This document shows, piece after piece, positions 53,166 to 62,594 of a stretch of 64,000 nucleotides of DNA. Source of the DNA: Profundibacter amoris. GTDB taxonomy: Bacteria; Pseudomonadota; Alphaproteobacteria; Rhodobacterales; Rhodobacteraceae. The stretch spans positions 882,001 to 946,000 of the forward strand of contig NZ_CP032125.1 of the NCBI RefSeq assembly GCF_003544895.1. The letters are read 5' to 3'. The notes beneath the pieces were generated by a model that had not been told where the DNA came from, ran no database searches, and saw only the letters and a list, made by a program, of their open reading frames with translations. The translations under genes were made by a program, and so were the position numbers. Numbering within the stretch: the stretch's first letter is position 1; each line of letters begins with the position of its first letter.

Positions 53166-53885
53166 TTAGTCGCGGCTGCCAAGGAATTGCAGCAGGAACA
53201 TGAACAGGTTGACGAAATCCAGATACAGGTTCAGCGCACCCATGATGGCGGCCTTGCCCAACCATTCGCTATCGCCATGCATTGCATGGGCCAGATAGGT
53301 GGTTTTGATTTTCTGCGTGTCATAAGCGGTCAGGCCGGCAAAGATCAGCACGCCAATCGCAGAAATCGCCAATTGCAATACGCCGGACCCAAGGAACAAA
53401 TTCACAACCGAAGCCACGATCAGCCCGATCACACCCATAATCAGGAAAGACCCCCAAGCCGAGATATCCTTTTTCGTGGTATAGCCCCAGAGGCTGAGAC
53501 CGGCAAAGGAGATTGCGGTTACCAGAAATGTCTGGGTGATCGAGAAATCGGTGTAGACCGCGAAAATCCACGAGATCGACAAGCCCATGGCTGCCGAAAA
53601 AGCGTAGAAGAACAGTTGCGCGCCTGCGGCCGAGATGCGATTGATCACGGCGCCAAAGGCGAAAACCATGATCAGCGGCAGGAACATGATGATATAGCGG
53701 GTAAAGCCGGTGAACAGCGATGCCATCAACGCGGCGTTGTTGCCAACCGCCCATGCTGCCAGTGCGGTGATCAACAGGCCGACGGACATTGTGCCGTAAA
53801 CCTTGTTCATGTGGGCTTTCAGCCCTGCGTCGATCTCGGCTGTGCGGGTGCCGGCACCGGCGCGGATCGTGTTAAAGTCTGCCAT
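53166..53885 (-). CDS. Bax inhibitor-1/YccA family membrane protein
   Basis: 239 residues, seven helices from residue 28, with AGAGTRTAEIDAGLKAHMNK start and FAGLTAYDTQKIKTTYLAHA, the C-terminal D-T-Q-K motif near the Asp pair that gates calcium in the family. GGAGG lies before ATG 53885; a longer start is not homologous. Associated with FtsH-linked membrane quality control in bacteria. Confidence 0.92.
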   Translation of the reverse strand: MADFNTIRAGAGTRTAEIDAGLKAHMNKVYGTMSVGLLITALAAWAVGNNAALMASLFTGFTRYIIMFLPLIMVFAFGAVINRISAAGAQLFFYAFSAAMGLSISWIFAVYTDFSITQTFLVTAISFAGLSLWGYTTKKDISAWGSFLIMGVIGLIVASVVNLFLGSGVLQLAISAIGVLIFAGLTAYDTQKIKTTYLAHAMHGDSEWLGKAAIMGALNLYLDFVNLFMFLLQFLGSRD

Positions 53886-54011
53886 TAAAACCTCCAGAGT
53901 CATGTTATGTGGCCAGTGCCCATGTGAGATGGCCACCATTCCCTTCCTATATTGGGAATGATGGCCTGCATATCAAGGTTTTCTGCGTGTTTTACATGTG
54001 TTTTTCGCGAT

Positions 54012-54230
54012 TTAACGCAGCCAGTTTGCCGGAACGTCCCAAATCGGGCGGTTTGCCTCTTGTTTGGCCTGTTTGCGGGTCAGACCCAGATCGGCCAATG
54101 CCGCGCTGTCCAACCGGCGCAGGGCGCGGCGCTGGTGGCGGGCCTTTAGCGCCAGTTTGATCATGTGAAACGCTGTGGGGCGCGGCTTGCGGGTTGTGCG
54201 GGCGGGGGTGTTGCAGGTGGTCATTGTCAT
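54012..54230 (-). CDS. DUF1127 small protein
   Basis: 72 residues with a basic N-terminal part and the C-terminal DUF1127 core ALRRLDSAALADLGLTRKQA. Arg-rich, binding RNA or phospholipid-linked functions in related small proteins. Divergent from a LysR gene with 124 bases between. An in-frame ATG at 54224 is an alternative start. Confidence 0.88.
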   Translation of the reverse strand: MTMTTCNTPARTTRKPRPTAFHMIKLALKARHQRRALRRLDSAALADLGLTRKQAKQEANRPIWDVPANWLR

Positions 54231-54272
54231 GGCGCGGTCCTTTCGGGTTTCGTGATGTATTTTTGGAAATGT

Positions 54273-54287
54273 ATCAAATCTCTTGAT
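54273..54287. promoter_or_regulatory. LysR-type binding site candidate
   Basis: ATCAAATCTCTTGAT, an interrupted palindrome with T-N11-A form, midway between DUF1127 and lysR genes. The region also repeats ATCTTGTGAT-like half sites. Confidence 0.5.
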
Positions 54288-54354
54288 CTATATCGCATCT
54301 TGTGATCCATTTGGAAAATGAATGTTTATGCGATGTAGTATCAAGGATAGTGAT

Positions 54355-55209
54355 ATGCCAAGAAATCTGGACATGACGGCCCTGCGATCCTTTGCAGCGG
54401 TGGCCGAGGCGGGCGGGGTGACCAAGGCATCGGGGTTTTTGAACCTGACGCAATCAGCGGTGTCGATGCAGCTAAAGCGGCTGGAAGAATCGCTGGACCT
54501 GAAGCTGCTGGAGCGCAGCGGGCGCGGCGTGGTGCTGACCGGGGCGGGCGAGCAACTGTTGGGATACGCCCGCCGGATGCTGGCCCTGAATGACGAGGTG
54601 TTCGGGCGGCTGACCAATCAGGCGTTCGAGGGCGAGGTGACGCTGGGCGTGCCCCATGACATCGTTTACCCCGCCATTCCGCAGGTGTTGCAACGGTTTG
54701 CGGCGGAATATCCGCGCATGAACGTGCGGCTGGTATCGTCCTATACCAAGGGCTTGCGCAAAATGTTCGAGCGGGGCGAATGTGACATGATCCTGACCAC
54801 CGAGGACACGCTGGAAGCGGGTGGTGAAACCCTGATGACGCTGCCGCTGATCTGGATCGGCGCGCCGAATGGATCTGCCTGGAAATCGCGCCCCTTGCGG
54901 CTGGCCTATGAACACGCCTGTATTTTCCGCGCGGGTGTGCAAAAGAATCTGGACGAGGCAGGCATCCCTTGGGAAATGGCGGTCGAATCCGATTCCACCC
55001 GCACGATCGAAGCATCCGTCAGCGCCGATCTGGCGATCCACACCGTGCTGGAGGGGATGGAGCCGCCCTATGTCGAGAAAATCCAGCACGGCGGCGCGCT
55101 GCCTGATCTGACCACCAAACAGATCAACCTGTATGTGTCGGATCTGGCCAAAGGGCAGGCGATCGAGGATATGGCCGAATTTGTGCGGCAGGCGTATCGG
55201 GGGTTGTAG
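54355..55209 (+). CDS. LysR-family transcriptional regulator
   Basis: 284 residues from ATG 54355. DNA-binding head MTALRSFAAVAEAGGVTKAS, NLTQSAVSMQLKRLEESLDL. The C-terminal domain is a ligand-binding fold (VTLGVPHDIVYPAIPQVLQ). Probably regulates the divergent DUF1127 gene. The last 74 bases are duplicated at 56625-56698, beyond an ATP-grasp gene; the intact copy is here. Confidence 0.9.
   Translation: MPRNLDMTALRSFAAVAEAGGVTKASGFLNLTQSAVSMQLKRLEESLDLKLLERSGRGVVLTGAGEQLLGYARRMLALNDEVFGRLTNQAFEGEVTLGVPHDIVYPAIPQVLQRFAAEYPRMNVRLVSSYTKGLRKMFERGECDMILTTEDTLEAGGETLMTLPLIWIGAPNGSAWKSRPLRLAYEHACIFRAGVQKNLDEAGIPWEMAVESDSTRTIEASVSADLAIHTVLEGMEPPYVEKIQHGGALPDLTTKQINLYVSDLAKGQAIEDMAEFVRQAYRGL
55134..55207 (+). 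repeat. 74-base repeat, copy in lysR 3' end
   Basis: Matches 56625-56698 at all but three positions. It covers the last codons of lysR up to the first base pairs of its stop. Confidence 0.88.
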
Positions 55210-55383
55210 AAAAGTGGTGCCAATGAAACTAGCCCTAACCTTGGGAAATCTTTTCAGGATTTGTTGTGAAACCCGCATGGAACAACCACCAGAAACAATC
55301 GGGAGCCAACTTGACTATTTAACCCGGAGGTGGTGGTATTTCCAAAACCAATCGAGCAAAAATCAACACCGGGAGCGCAGTAT

Positions 55384-56556
55384 ATGACACAGAAAACAGG
55401 TAGAGTCCTGGTAGGAACACCGCCGCCCCCGCCAGCCCCGGTCAGCAGCGCAATTGTCGAGGTTGCAAGGGAACATGGCATCAGCCCGATCAAGCAATTT
55501 CGCGAAATCATATCCCTGTATTTCGGCGCGCCAAAACTGGGGGCGAATGAATATTACGCGGCGGGGCTTTTCCGGTCGGATTTAACCAAAGAGCAGAAAA
55601 AGCAGTTCGTCGGCGAAAAACGAAATCTTGCACTGAACCAGCGCCTTTCACCAGGCAACATCGCGCGCAACAGTGATTTTCTGGACAACAAGGTATTATA
55701 TACCGCTTTGCTGGGCAGCCTTGGATTTCCCACGACAATGGTTCAGGCCGTTGTTTCAATAACCCACGGGTTTGGCAAGTTGAAGACGCTTCAATCGATC
55801 GAAGCGGTAGAAGAGTTTTTACTGAACGGGGCCGTCTACCCCGTTTTCGGAAAACCCATTGAGGGGTCCAAAAGTGTCGGCTCGGCCCTTTTTTCCTCGG
55901 TTGACCGCAAGGCCCGGACAATTGTTCTGGGCAACGGCATAGAAACAGCGGTTGCGGATCTGGCCAAAGAAATATTCACAGAGTTCTCTTACGGGTATGT
56001 CTTTCAATCAGTCATTGAACAGCACGAAGCCCTGAATGCGGTTATCGGATCGGCGGTCGGCACAATCCGGGTTGTCACCCTGATGCAGGACGGTGCGCCC
56101 GAGGTTCTGTATACCGTTTGGAAAATTCCGGCCCCCGAAGCGATGTCGGACAATTTCTGGCAAAAAGGGAGCATGATCGCCGAGCTGGATGCCGACACCG
56201 GTCAAATCAAACAGGTCCGACGCGGCGTTGGTATGGATGTCGAACAAATCGAAAACCACCCTGTTAGCGGGGCCGCGCTTGTGGGTTTTGTTGTGCCGGA
56301 TTGGAAAGAAATAATCGCGCTTGCCAGAAGGTGCCACACCGTAACCCCCGAGAACGGGGTTCTTGGGTGGGATATTGCCGTTGGCCCTGATGGCCCGATG
56401 GTGATCGAGTGCAATACAAGTCCCGCCCATTCCCTGTACCAGATGGCAACAGGGCGCGGCATCCTGAACGAAGAGTTCCTGGAAAAATTCACCAAAGTGT
56501 TTGACCGCAACAAGAAAATTTCCAGGGCGATAAAGGCCTCTGATAAATCGGAATAA
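55384..56556 (+). CDS. sugar-transfer-associated ATP-grasp protein
   Basis: 390 residues from ATG 55384 (GGGAG nine bases upstream). C-terminal ATP-grasp signs: GTIRVVTLMQDGAPEVLYTV, a WQKGSMIAELDADTG strand, and GWDIAVGPDGPMVIECNTSP with the metal-binding Glu and Asn. This pattern belongs to ATP-grasp proteins found with polysaccharide or sugar-transfer genes. No such genes are adjacent. Codon use is clearly more A/T-rich than neighbours, and the gene is flanked by a 74-base repeat of the lysR 3' end, so it was probably inserted. Confidence 0.75.
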   Translation: MTQKTGRVLVGTPPPPPAPVSSAIVEVAREHGISPIKQFREIISLYFGAPKLGANEYYAAGLFRSDLTKEQKKQFVGEKRNLALNQRLSPGNIARNSDFLDNKVLYTALLGSLGFPTTMVQAVVSITHGFGKLKTLQSIEAVEEFLLNGAVYPVFGKPIEGSKSVGSALFSSVDRKARTIVLGNGIETAVADLAKEIFTEFSYGYVFQSVIEQHEALNAVIGSAVGTIRVVTLMQDGAPEVLYTVWKIPAPEAMSDNFWQKGSMIAELDADTGQIKQVRRGVGMDVEQIENHPVSGAALVGFVVPDWKEIIALARRCHTVTPENGVLGWDIAVGPDGPMVIECNTSPAHSLYQMATGRGILNEEFLEKFTKVFDRNKKISRAIKASDKSE

Positions 56557-56624
56557 CCCTGGGCTTTGGTCGGACAACGTTTGCCTGTTGGCCGTTCGAG
56601 GGCTGGCCGGTGGGGTGCGATGTC

Positions 56625-56698
56625 TGTTTCGGGTCTGGCCAAAGGGCAGGCGATCGAGGACATGGCCGAATTTGTGCGGCAGGCGTATCGGGGGTTGT
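56625..56698 (+). repeat. 74-base repeat, second copy of the lysR 3' end
   Basis: Directly repeated copy of 55134-55207, with three mismatches. No lysR body precedes it, so it is a remnant or an attachment duplication. It would still read GLAKGQAIEDMAEFVRQAYR with a stop. Confidence 0.88.
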
Positions 56699-56739
56699 GA
56701 GGGATGGAAAGGCGTGATGGGCCGTTTTGAGCCCTTTGT

Positions 56740-57315
56740 TCAGTCACTATTGCCCCCACAAGGATTGGAACCTTGGGGAATTTCACTGCTGACTTCAACA
56801 CGAAAGTAGAAATTAGTTTCAAGGTTTGGTGTAATTAATATCGCAGGCCCCTCTCTACAACAGCGGACGGCTCCGCGAAATGGCCGTGCCGGATGATAGC
56901 GCCAAATTACCCATTGATACTCATCTCTCGGAAAACCTACTTCAAACCCGCTCTCCCACTCGGCTGCTACTTCGCGCCAACCAGAACGGGTTTCTTCGCT
57001 CTCTCGCACTAAGCAGTTAACCCACTTACCCTGATCAACCCTGGCAATGGCAACAAGGGTTTGTGGCCTGTTATAGACCGAATACACTTTCACGCCTGGA
57101 AGGCCGTGAGTGAACGGAGCCGACTCATACTGCTCTAGCGGAGCGAAATTCTGACTGGAGATAACCGCTTCACAGGCACGGACCATTTCTTGCCATTGCG
57201 AACCAGTATTTGCGAACAAAATACCCGACATTCCTAACATGGATGAAACGATCAAACAGGAAAGAATACCCAAGCGCGCCACAAACGTCCGATTTTTATT
57301 TACAGTAGATATCAT
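56740..57315 (-). CDS. secreted hypothetical protein
   Basis: 191 residues. N-terminal signal (VARLGILSCLIVSSMLGMSG, cut near FANTGS). The body has four Cys and Trp-rich segments (GSQWQEMVRACEAVISSQNF; VNCLVRESEETRSGWREVAA). No family recognised. Base composition is A/T-richer than the core genome, like the ATP-grasp gene. The C-terminal end by chance resembles a tRNA T arm on the same strand. Confidence 0.55.
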   Translation of the reverse strand: MISTVNKNRTFVARLGILSCLIVSSMLGMSGILFANTGSQWQEMVRACEAVISSQNFAPLEQYESAPFTHGLPGVKVYSVYNRPQTLVAIARVDQGKWVNCLVRESEETRSGWREVAAEWESGFEVGFPRDEYQWVIWRYHPARPFRGAVRCCREGPAILITPNLETNFYFRVEVSSEIPQGSNPCGGNSD

Positions 57316-57502
57316 CGCAGCTTCCTTCCCGCTTAATTAGATAATTCTGTGGTGTGGATAGAAATTTCTCAAAGGCAAGCTTGTCCACATAGCCGCCATC
57401 CCTCTAAACCGTCACAACCACCTTACCCCTCGATTTCCACCTGCGTTTCTGTCTATGTGTCAGGCGTATAGGAATTTATAGACGCACCTGCCCGACATTT
57501 GC

Positions 57503-58042
57503 CTATTCCCCGATCTTCGGACAGGCACCGGCCTTGGCCGGATACAGACGGAAATGGAAAAACGGGCCGGAGCCGATGGTGACCGAGTGGCGGGCTACTT
57601 CCAGATAGAACGCATAATGGCCGTTCTGTTCGTCTTCGTCGCCGTACTCGAAATTCGTTCCGCCGATGTCGGACAGGATTGTGTTGCGGGTTTTTATCAC
57701 GATGCTGCCATCGTCGCGTTCCTTGATCCAAAGTTGGCTGTCGGCCTCGAAGGTCATGCAGGCGGGGCCGGTGGTGTCTGATCCGGTGTTTTCATAGCAA
57801 CTGTAATAGTCGTAGCCGAATTGACCGTCGCGGTTGGTACCGCTGAGCACGACGGATTTGTCGGCGGCGTCGATTTCCAGTGCTAGTGTGGTGACGTTCT
57901 GGTTCGGTTGGTTGCGCATGTGTTTGGCGGAATAGTGGCGGGTGTAACATGGCGAAAGGTCATTCAGGCCGGTTGACCAGACGGGGCCTGCAAGGGCTAC
58001 GGCAATGGTCGCTGTGATGATGGGGAAAACAAACCTGAACAT
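57503..58042 (-). CDS. secreted hypothetical protein
   Basis: 179 residues from ATG 58042. A signal peptide (FVFPIITATIAVALAGPVWS) precedes a body with five Cys (SPCYTRHYSAKH, YYSCYENTGSDTTGPACMTF, AGACPKIGE) and beta-rich stretches. No family recognised. Periplasmic. It ends 18 bases before nothing notable and begins 80 bases after the demethylase gene. Confidence 0.6.
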   Translation of the reverse strand: MFRFVFPIITATIAVALAGPVWSTGLNDLSPCYTRHYSAKHMRNQPNQNVTTLALEIDAADKSVVLSGTNRDGQFGYDYYSCYENTGSDTTGPACMTFEADSQLWIKERDDGSIVIKTRNTILSDIGGTNFEYGDEDEQNGHYAFYLEVARHSVTIGSGPFFHFRLYPAKAGACPKIGE

Positions 58043-58121
58043 AATGGGCAACCTGTCAAAATAAATATGCCCCGAGGGTAGTGGTATGCCCCGGGGCAAT
58101 CAATGCGCAAATGGCCGGGGA

Positions 58122-60157
58122 TCAAACATCCTTTAGCAACCGCAAGGCATCATAGATCGCCGCGTGGGTGTTGCGGGCCGCTACGGCATCCCCGATGCGA
58201 AACAGTTGGAACGCCCCGTCTGGGTTGGTGGCGATGACCTGAGGCTGGCCTGCGATCAGGGCGTCGTAATCGACTTCGCCCAGATTGCGTGACATCGGTT
58301 TCAGGTCGAAATACAGATCGTCCAGCGGCAGGGTGCCGTGGTTCACCACGATCTGGTCATAGGTGGCCGTGCTGCGGTAATCGCTGTAATCGGTGCCGAT
58401 GATGGCGCGCAACCGGTTGCCGTCGCGTTCCACATCCATAAGGCGGCGGGTGACGGTAAAGGTCGCGTCCTTGTCCTGAAGCGCGCGCATGTAGGGCACC
58501 AGATTCATTGCCATCACCTCGGGGGCAAAGCTGCGGTCCGGTGTCATGATTTCCACATGTGCGCCGCTGTTGGCGATCACTTCGGCGGCTTGCAGGGCAG
58601 GGTGGTCGCCAGCGTCGTCATAGACCAGCACGTTCTGGCCCGGTTTCACATCGCCCGCGATGATGTCCCAAGCCGAGACCACCAGATCATTGCCGGTTTC
58701 CAGCACCTCGGTGTCGGGCAGGCCGCCTGTGGCGATGATCACCACATCGGGGGACAGTGCGGTGACGTCTTCGGCCTCGGCCCATGTGTTGAAGCGGAAA
58801 TCCACATCACGGGCGGCGCATTGGGACATGCGCCAGTCGATGATGCTGATCATTTCGCGACGGCGCGGGTTTTGCGCGGTCAGGCGGACCTGCCCGCCGG
58901 GATCGGCGGCGGCCTCCAGCACCGTCACCTTGTGCCCCCGTTCAGCGGCCACCCGTGCGGCCTCCAGACCGGCGGGGCCAGCGCCGACGATCACCACGTT
59001 TTTACGCGTCTTTGCGGGCGGGATGTCATGCGGCATGGTCAGTTCGCGGCCCGTGGCGGCGTTGTGCATGCACAGGGCTTCGCCCGCGCCATAGATGCGG
59101 TCCAGACAATAGGTGGCGCCGACGCAGGGACGGATGTCGTCCTCGCGCCCCTCGATGATTTTGCGCACGATATGCGGATCGGCCAGATGGGCGCGGGTCA
59201 TGCCGACCACGTCCAGCAGACCGGCGGAAACCGCGTGGCGGGCGGTGGCGACATCGGGGATTTTGGCGGCGTGGAAGGTGGGCAAGCCAGTGGCGGCCCG
59301 CACCGATCCGGCGAAATCCAGATGCGGGGCGTTTTTCATGCCCTGAACGGGGATCACATCGGTCATTGCCGGATCGGTATGGATGCGCCCGCGGATGACA
59401 TTCAGGAAATCCACCATGCCGCTGTCGCGCCATGTGTTGCAGACGGTGATCCCGTCCTCGAATGTGATGCCGCCCGACTGGTCCTCGTCCACGGTAAAGC
59501 GCATGCCGACGATGAAATCGTCCCCCACCCGTTTGCGGATAGCACGCAGAACGTCCATGGAAAACCGCATCCGGTTTTCCAGCGTGCCGCCATAGGGCGC
59601 CTCGAGCGTATTGGTCAGCGGCGAGATGAACTGGTCCAGCAGATGGCCGAATACCTCAAGTTCAATTCCGTCCATGCCACCGGCCTGCATCCGTTCGGCG
59701 GCATCGGCGTAATCGGTGATGATGCGGGCAATGTCCCAGTCCTCGATCTTTTGACAAAGGCCCGATGCGCCGGTTCGCGTTTGTGTGACGGAGTGACGGC
59801 GGGCAGCCAGTCGCCCTTGTCCCAGCGGGTGCGCCGCCCCAGATGGGTCAGCTGGATCATCACCGCCGCGCCATGTTCGTGGCAGGCATCGGTCAGGTTC
59901 TGGATCCACGGCACCACCTCGTCCTTGTAGGCAAGGATGTTGTTGAACACCGGCGGGCTGTCTTTGGATACGGCGGCCGATCCGGCGGTCATGGTCAGCG
60001 CGATCCCCGCCTTGGCGCGTTCCTGATGATAGGCGCGGTAGCGGTCTTTGGGCATACCGTCTTCGGGGTAGGCTGGCTCGTGACTGGTGGTCATGATCCT
60101 GTTTCTCAGGGTCAGGTGTTTTAGCTGGTAGGGCTGCAACAGGGGATCATTGGACAT
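58122..60157 (-). pseudogene. Old-Yellow-Enzyme-type N-methyl amine demethylase, frameshifted
   Basis: Two frames make one gene. From ATG 60157 (GGAG upstream) the first reads LLQPYQLKHLTLRNRIMTTS to TPSHKREPAHRAFVK; the second continues KIEDWDIARIITDYADAAER to the end at 58122. They join at a run of four A (59749-59752 on the reverse strand): one extra A restores AFVKKIEDWDIAR. Together about 678 residues with an FMN TIM barrel, an iron-sulfur Cys cluster (RPCVGATYCLDR to ALCMHN) and an FAD/NAD domain (VVIVGAGPAGLEAARVAAER). Relatives demethylate N-methylproline or dimethylglycine. The break inactivates it unless read through or an assembly error. Confidence 0.85.
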
Positions 60158-60174
60158 CGGGCCGGCTCCTATAC

Positions 60175-61725
60175 TTAATACCACGCATCTTCTACGGATG
60201 CTTTTTTCTTGGCAATGAATTCTTTCAGGGCATCGTCCTTGGCAACATCCAGCGGCGGTGCCTGATAGTCGGCAAGGCGTTTCTTCCATTGGCGGTTGGC
60301 GCGCATCATGCCGTCTTCGCCACCGGATTCCGACCACGTTTCAAACGGCAGGTCATCGGTAAACCCGCTGTCCCAATAGGCGGTTTTATAGTGGCGCATG
60401 GTGTGGGCGCAGCCGAACATATGTTCGCCGGGGCCGTTTTCGGCCAGCGCGTCAAAGCCCAGCGTGTCGTCATTCACTTTGACCCCGTTCAGATAGGCAT
60501 GCAGGGCACCGCAAACGTCCGTGTCCATGATGAATTTTTCGTAGGACATCGACAGCAACCCGTCCAGAAAACCGGCGGAATGCAGGATGTAATTGCCGCC
60601 GCTTTGAATGGCCGACATCATCGACATCATGCTTTGCTGCATGGCCTGCCCGTCGGGCAATTTCGAGGTGGTGAAACTGCCTGCATTGCGCAAAGGCAGG
60701 TTCAACCGCCGCGCTAACTGCCCCATCACAAGACTGCCGGTCGCGGGTTCCGGTGTGCCGAAAGTGGGCGAGCCAGAGCGCATCGCCAGTGTTACAAGGA
60801 AGGACGCCAGCACCGTGGGCGCACCGGGGCGCACCAGTTGGGTCAGGGCACAGCCCACCATGCTTTCGGCAAGGTTCTGGGCGATGGCGCCGGCCATGGT
60901 CAGCGGCGCCACCGCCCCGCCCAGCAGGAAGGGCAGGTGGATTGATCCCTGATTAGCGGCGGCATAGGCGCGGATGCCGCGGGTGGAAACGCCATCCCAG
61001 ATCAGCGGCGAGGTTGAGTTGAAATTGCCCATGATCACGCAGTTCTGCTCGACGAAATCCGCGCCAAACAGGATGCGACACATCTCGATACTATCCTCAG
61101 CCCGTTCCGGTGCGGTGATCGACCCCAGAAAGGCGCGGTCGGACAGGCGCATGTGGGCGTAAACCATATCCAGATGGCGTTTGTTGACCGGAATGTCGGT
61201 CGGCTCGCAAATGGTGCCGCCCGAGTGGTGCAGCCACGGGCTGCTTTGCGCCAGCTTCACGAAGTTTTCGAAATCCAGCATCGTGCCATAACGCCGCCCC
61301 TTGTCCAGATCCATCACAAAGGGCGATCCGTAAGCTGGCGCAGACACCGTTGCATCGCCGCCGATCTGCACCGATCTGGCCGGATTGCGGGCGTGTTGGA
61401 TGAATTGGGGCGGGGCGGTTTTCAGCAGGTCGCGGATCAGGCCGGGTTCGAATTTGATGTTCCAGGCTGTGGCGCAAACCCCGGTCACCTTGCCGCCGGC
61501 CTGTTTGAACAGGCGCACGGTTTCGGGATCGTCGCGAAATTCGATGCCGATTTCGGCCAGTATCCGCTCGGCGCCCTGTTCGATGCGGATCAGGCTTTCT
61601 TCGTCCAGCAGATCATAGGGCGGGATTTTGCGGTTGATATAGGGCACATGCATATGCGGGTTTTGCCCTGCTTCGCTGCTGCGTTTGCCACCACGCCTAC
61701 CGCGCCTTTGAGGGGGAGATGCCAT
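60175..61725 (-). CDS. MttB-family methylamine:corrinoid methyltransferase
   Basis: 516 residues from ATG 61725. It belongs to the trimethylamine methyltransferase superfamily: RFGTMLDFENF-like YGTMLDFENFVKLAQSSPWL, and SMVGCALTQLVRPGAPTVLA. No in-frame amber codon occurs, so it is of the pyrrolysine-free branch, which acts on quaternary amines such as glycine betaine or proline betaine. It is cotranscribed ahead of the broken demethylase (17 bases apart). A corrinoid protein gene is not visible. Confidence 0.88.
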   Translation of the reverse strand: MASPPQRRGRRGGKRSSEAGQNPHMHVPYINRKIPPYDLLDEESLIRIEQGAERILAEIGIEFRDDPETVRLFKQAGGKVTGVCATAWNIKFEPGLIRDLLKTAPPQFIQHARNPARSVQIGGDATVSAPAYGSPFVMDLDKGRRYGTMLDFENFVKLAQSSPWLHHSGGTICEPTDIPVNKRHLDMVYAHMRLSDRAFLGSITAPERAEDSIEMCRILFGADFVEQNCVIMGNFNSTSPLIWDGVSTRGIRAYAAANQGSIHLPFLLGGAVAPLTMAGAIAQNLAESMVGCALTQLVRPGAPTVLASFLVTLAMRSGSPTFGTPEPATGSLVMGQLARRLNLPLRNAGSFTTSKLPDGQAMQQSMMSMMSAIQSGGNYILHSAGFLDGLLSMSYEKFIMDTDVCGALHAYLNGVKVNDDTLGFDALAENGPGEHMFGCAHTMRHYKTAYWDSGFTDDLPFETWSESGGEDGMMRANRQWKKRLADYQAPPLDVAKDDALKEFIAKKKASVEDAWY

Positions 61726-61747
61726 AGGAAACCCTTTGCCGGATAGA

Positions 61748-61765
61748 ATCGACACTACTGTCGAT
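61748..61765. promoter_or_regulatory. palindromic operator between mttB and tetR
   Basis: ATCGACACTACTGTCGAT: arms ATCGACA and TGTCGAT, perfect, 4-base spacer, centred between the two divergent genes. A TetR dimer is the likely binder. The half site equals the iteron heptamer at 12642-12923. Confidence 0.65.
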
Positions 61766-61826
61766 AAACATAACATATCTGTCAATATACTTGTCCCCAA
61801 GCCCTGCGTCGGGTAAACGGTGGCCC

Positions 61827-62471
61827 ATGGAAAGTTCCGTAAAATCAAAGCCTGACCGCAAAACCACGCAGCGCGGGTCCGAGGCGCTCTGGCTGCAAGC
61901 TGGCTATGACATGCTGGTGGACTCGGGGGTCGAGGCCGTCAAGGTGATGCCGCTGGCCAAGGCGCTGGGCCTGTCGCGTAGCGGGTTTTACTGGCATTTC
62001 GAGGACCGCGAGGCGCTGCTCGAGGCGCTGTTGCAGATGTGGGAGGCCAAGAACACCGGCAATCTGGTGCGCCGGACGCAAGCCTTTGCCGAGACCATCA
62101 CCGAGGCGATGTTCAACCTGTATGATTGCTGGCTGGACGATGGTCTGTTTGACGCGCGTCTGGATCGGGCCGTGCGGGGATGGGCGCATAATGATCCGGC
62201 GGTGCAGGCGCGGATTGATCGGGCGGATGCGCAGCGCAAGGCGGCGATTATGGAGATGTTTTTGCGGTTTGGCTATAGCGCGGCGCAGGCCGAGGCGCGG
62301 GCGATGACGGTGCTTTATACGCAGGTCGGCTATATCTCGATGCGGGTGGAAGAGCCGCTTGAAGAACGTATCAGCCGGATGCCGGACTATGCGGCGGTCT
62401 ATACCGGTCAAACGCCAACCGAGGCCGAGATCCGGCGCTTTCGCGCCCGCCATGCGGGGCGTAAAGAATAA
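61827..62471 (+). CDS. TetR-family regulator of the methylamine genes
   Basis: 214 residues from ATG 61827. N-terminal helix-turn-helix AVKVMPLAKALGLSRSGFYW, typical of TetR. C-terminal ligand domain with RAVRGWAHNDPAVQARIDRA. Divergent from mttB with a palindromic operator between, so it likely represses mttB and itself in the absence of a methylated amine. Confidence 0.88.
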   Translation: MESSVKSKPDRKTTQRGSEALWLQAGYDMLVDSGVEAVKVMPLAKALGLSRSGFYWHFEDREALLEALLQMWEAKNTGNLVRRTQAFAETITEAMFNLYDCWLDDGLFDARLDRAVRGWAHNDPAVQARIDRADAQRKAAIMEMFLRFGYSAAQAEARAMTVLYTQVGYISMRVEEPLEERISRMPDYAAVYTGQTPTEAEIRRFRARHAGRKE

Positions 62472-62594
62472 CGGTGTGATCTCTGGAATTGTTCTAGATT
62501 ATCTGTTATATTCAAGTTTGCGAATATTTTTCAGGATGGAAACAATCCCCTTGTCCGACAACGGAACAAAGGGGCGTCACAGGGGAGAACGACA

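Noticed and set aside
56740-56790. tRNA-like T arm at the end of a secreted protein gene
   Set aside because: CAAGG-TTCCAAT-CCTTG then TGGGGGCA resembles a tRNA 3' end, but there is no D or anticodon arm and the strand is opposite to the tRNA-Thr direct repeats, so chance is likely.
58338-59930. 530-codon plus-strand frame over the demethylase
   Set aside because: It is antisense to a well-recognised flavoenzyme and shows no domain.
60175-61725. Pyrrolysine-containing MttB
   Set aside because: The gene is one open frame of 516 codons with no in-frame amber codon, and no pyl genes are seen.
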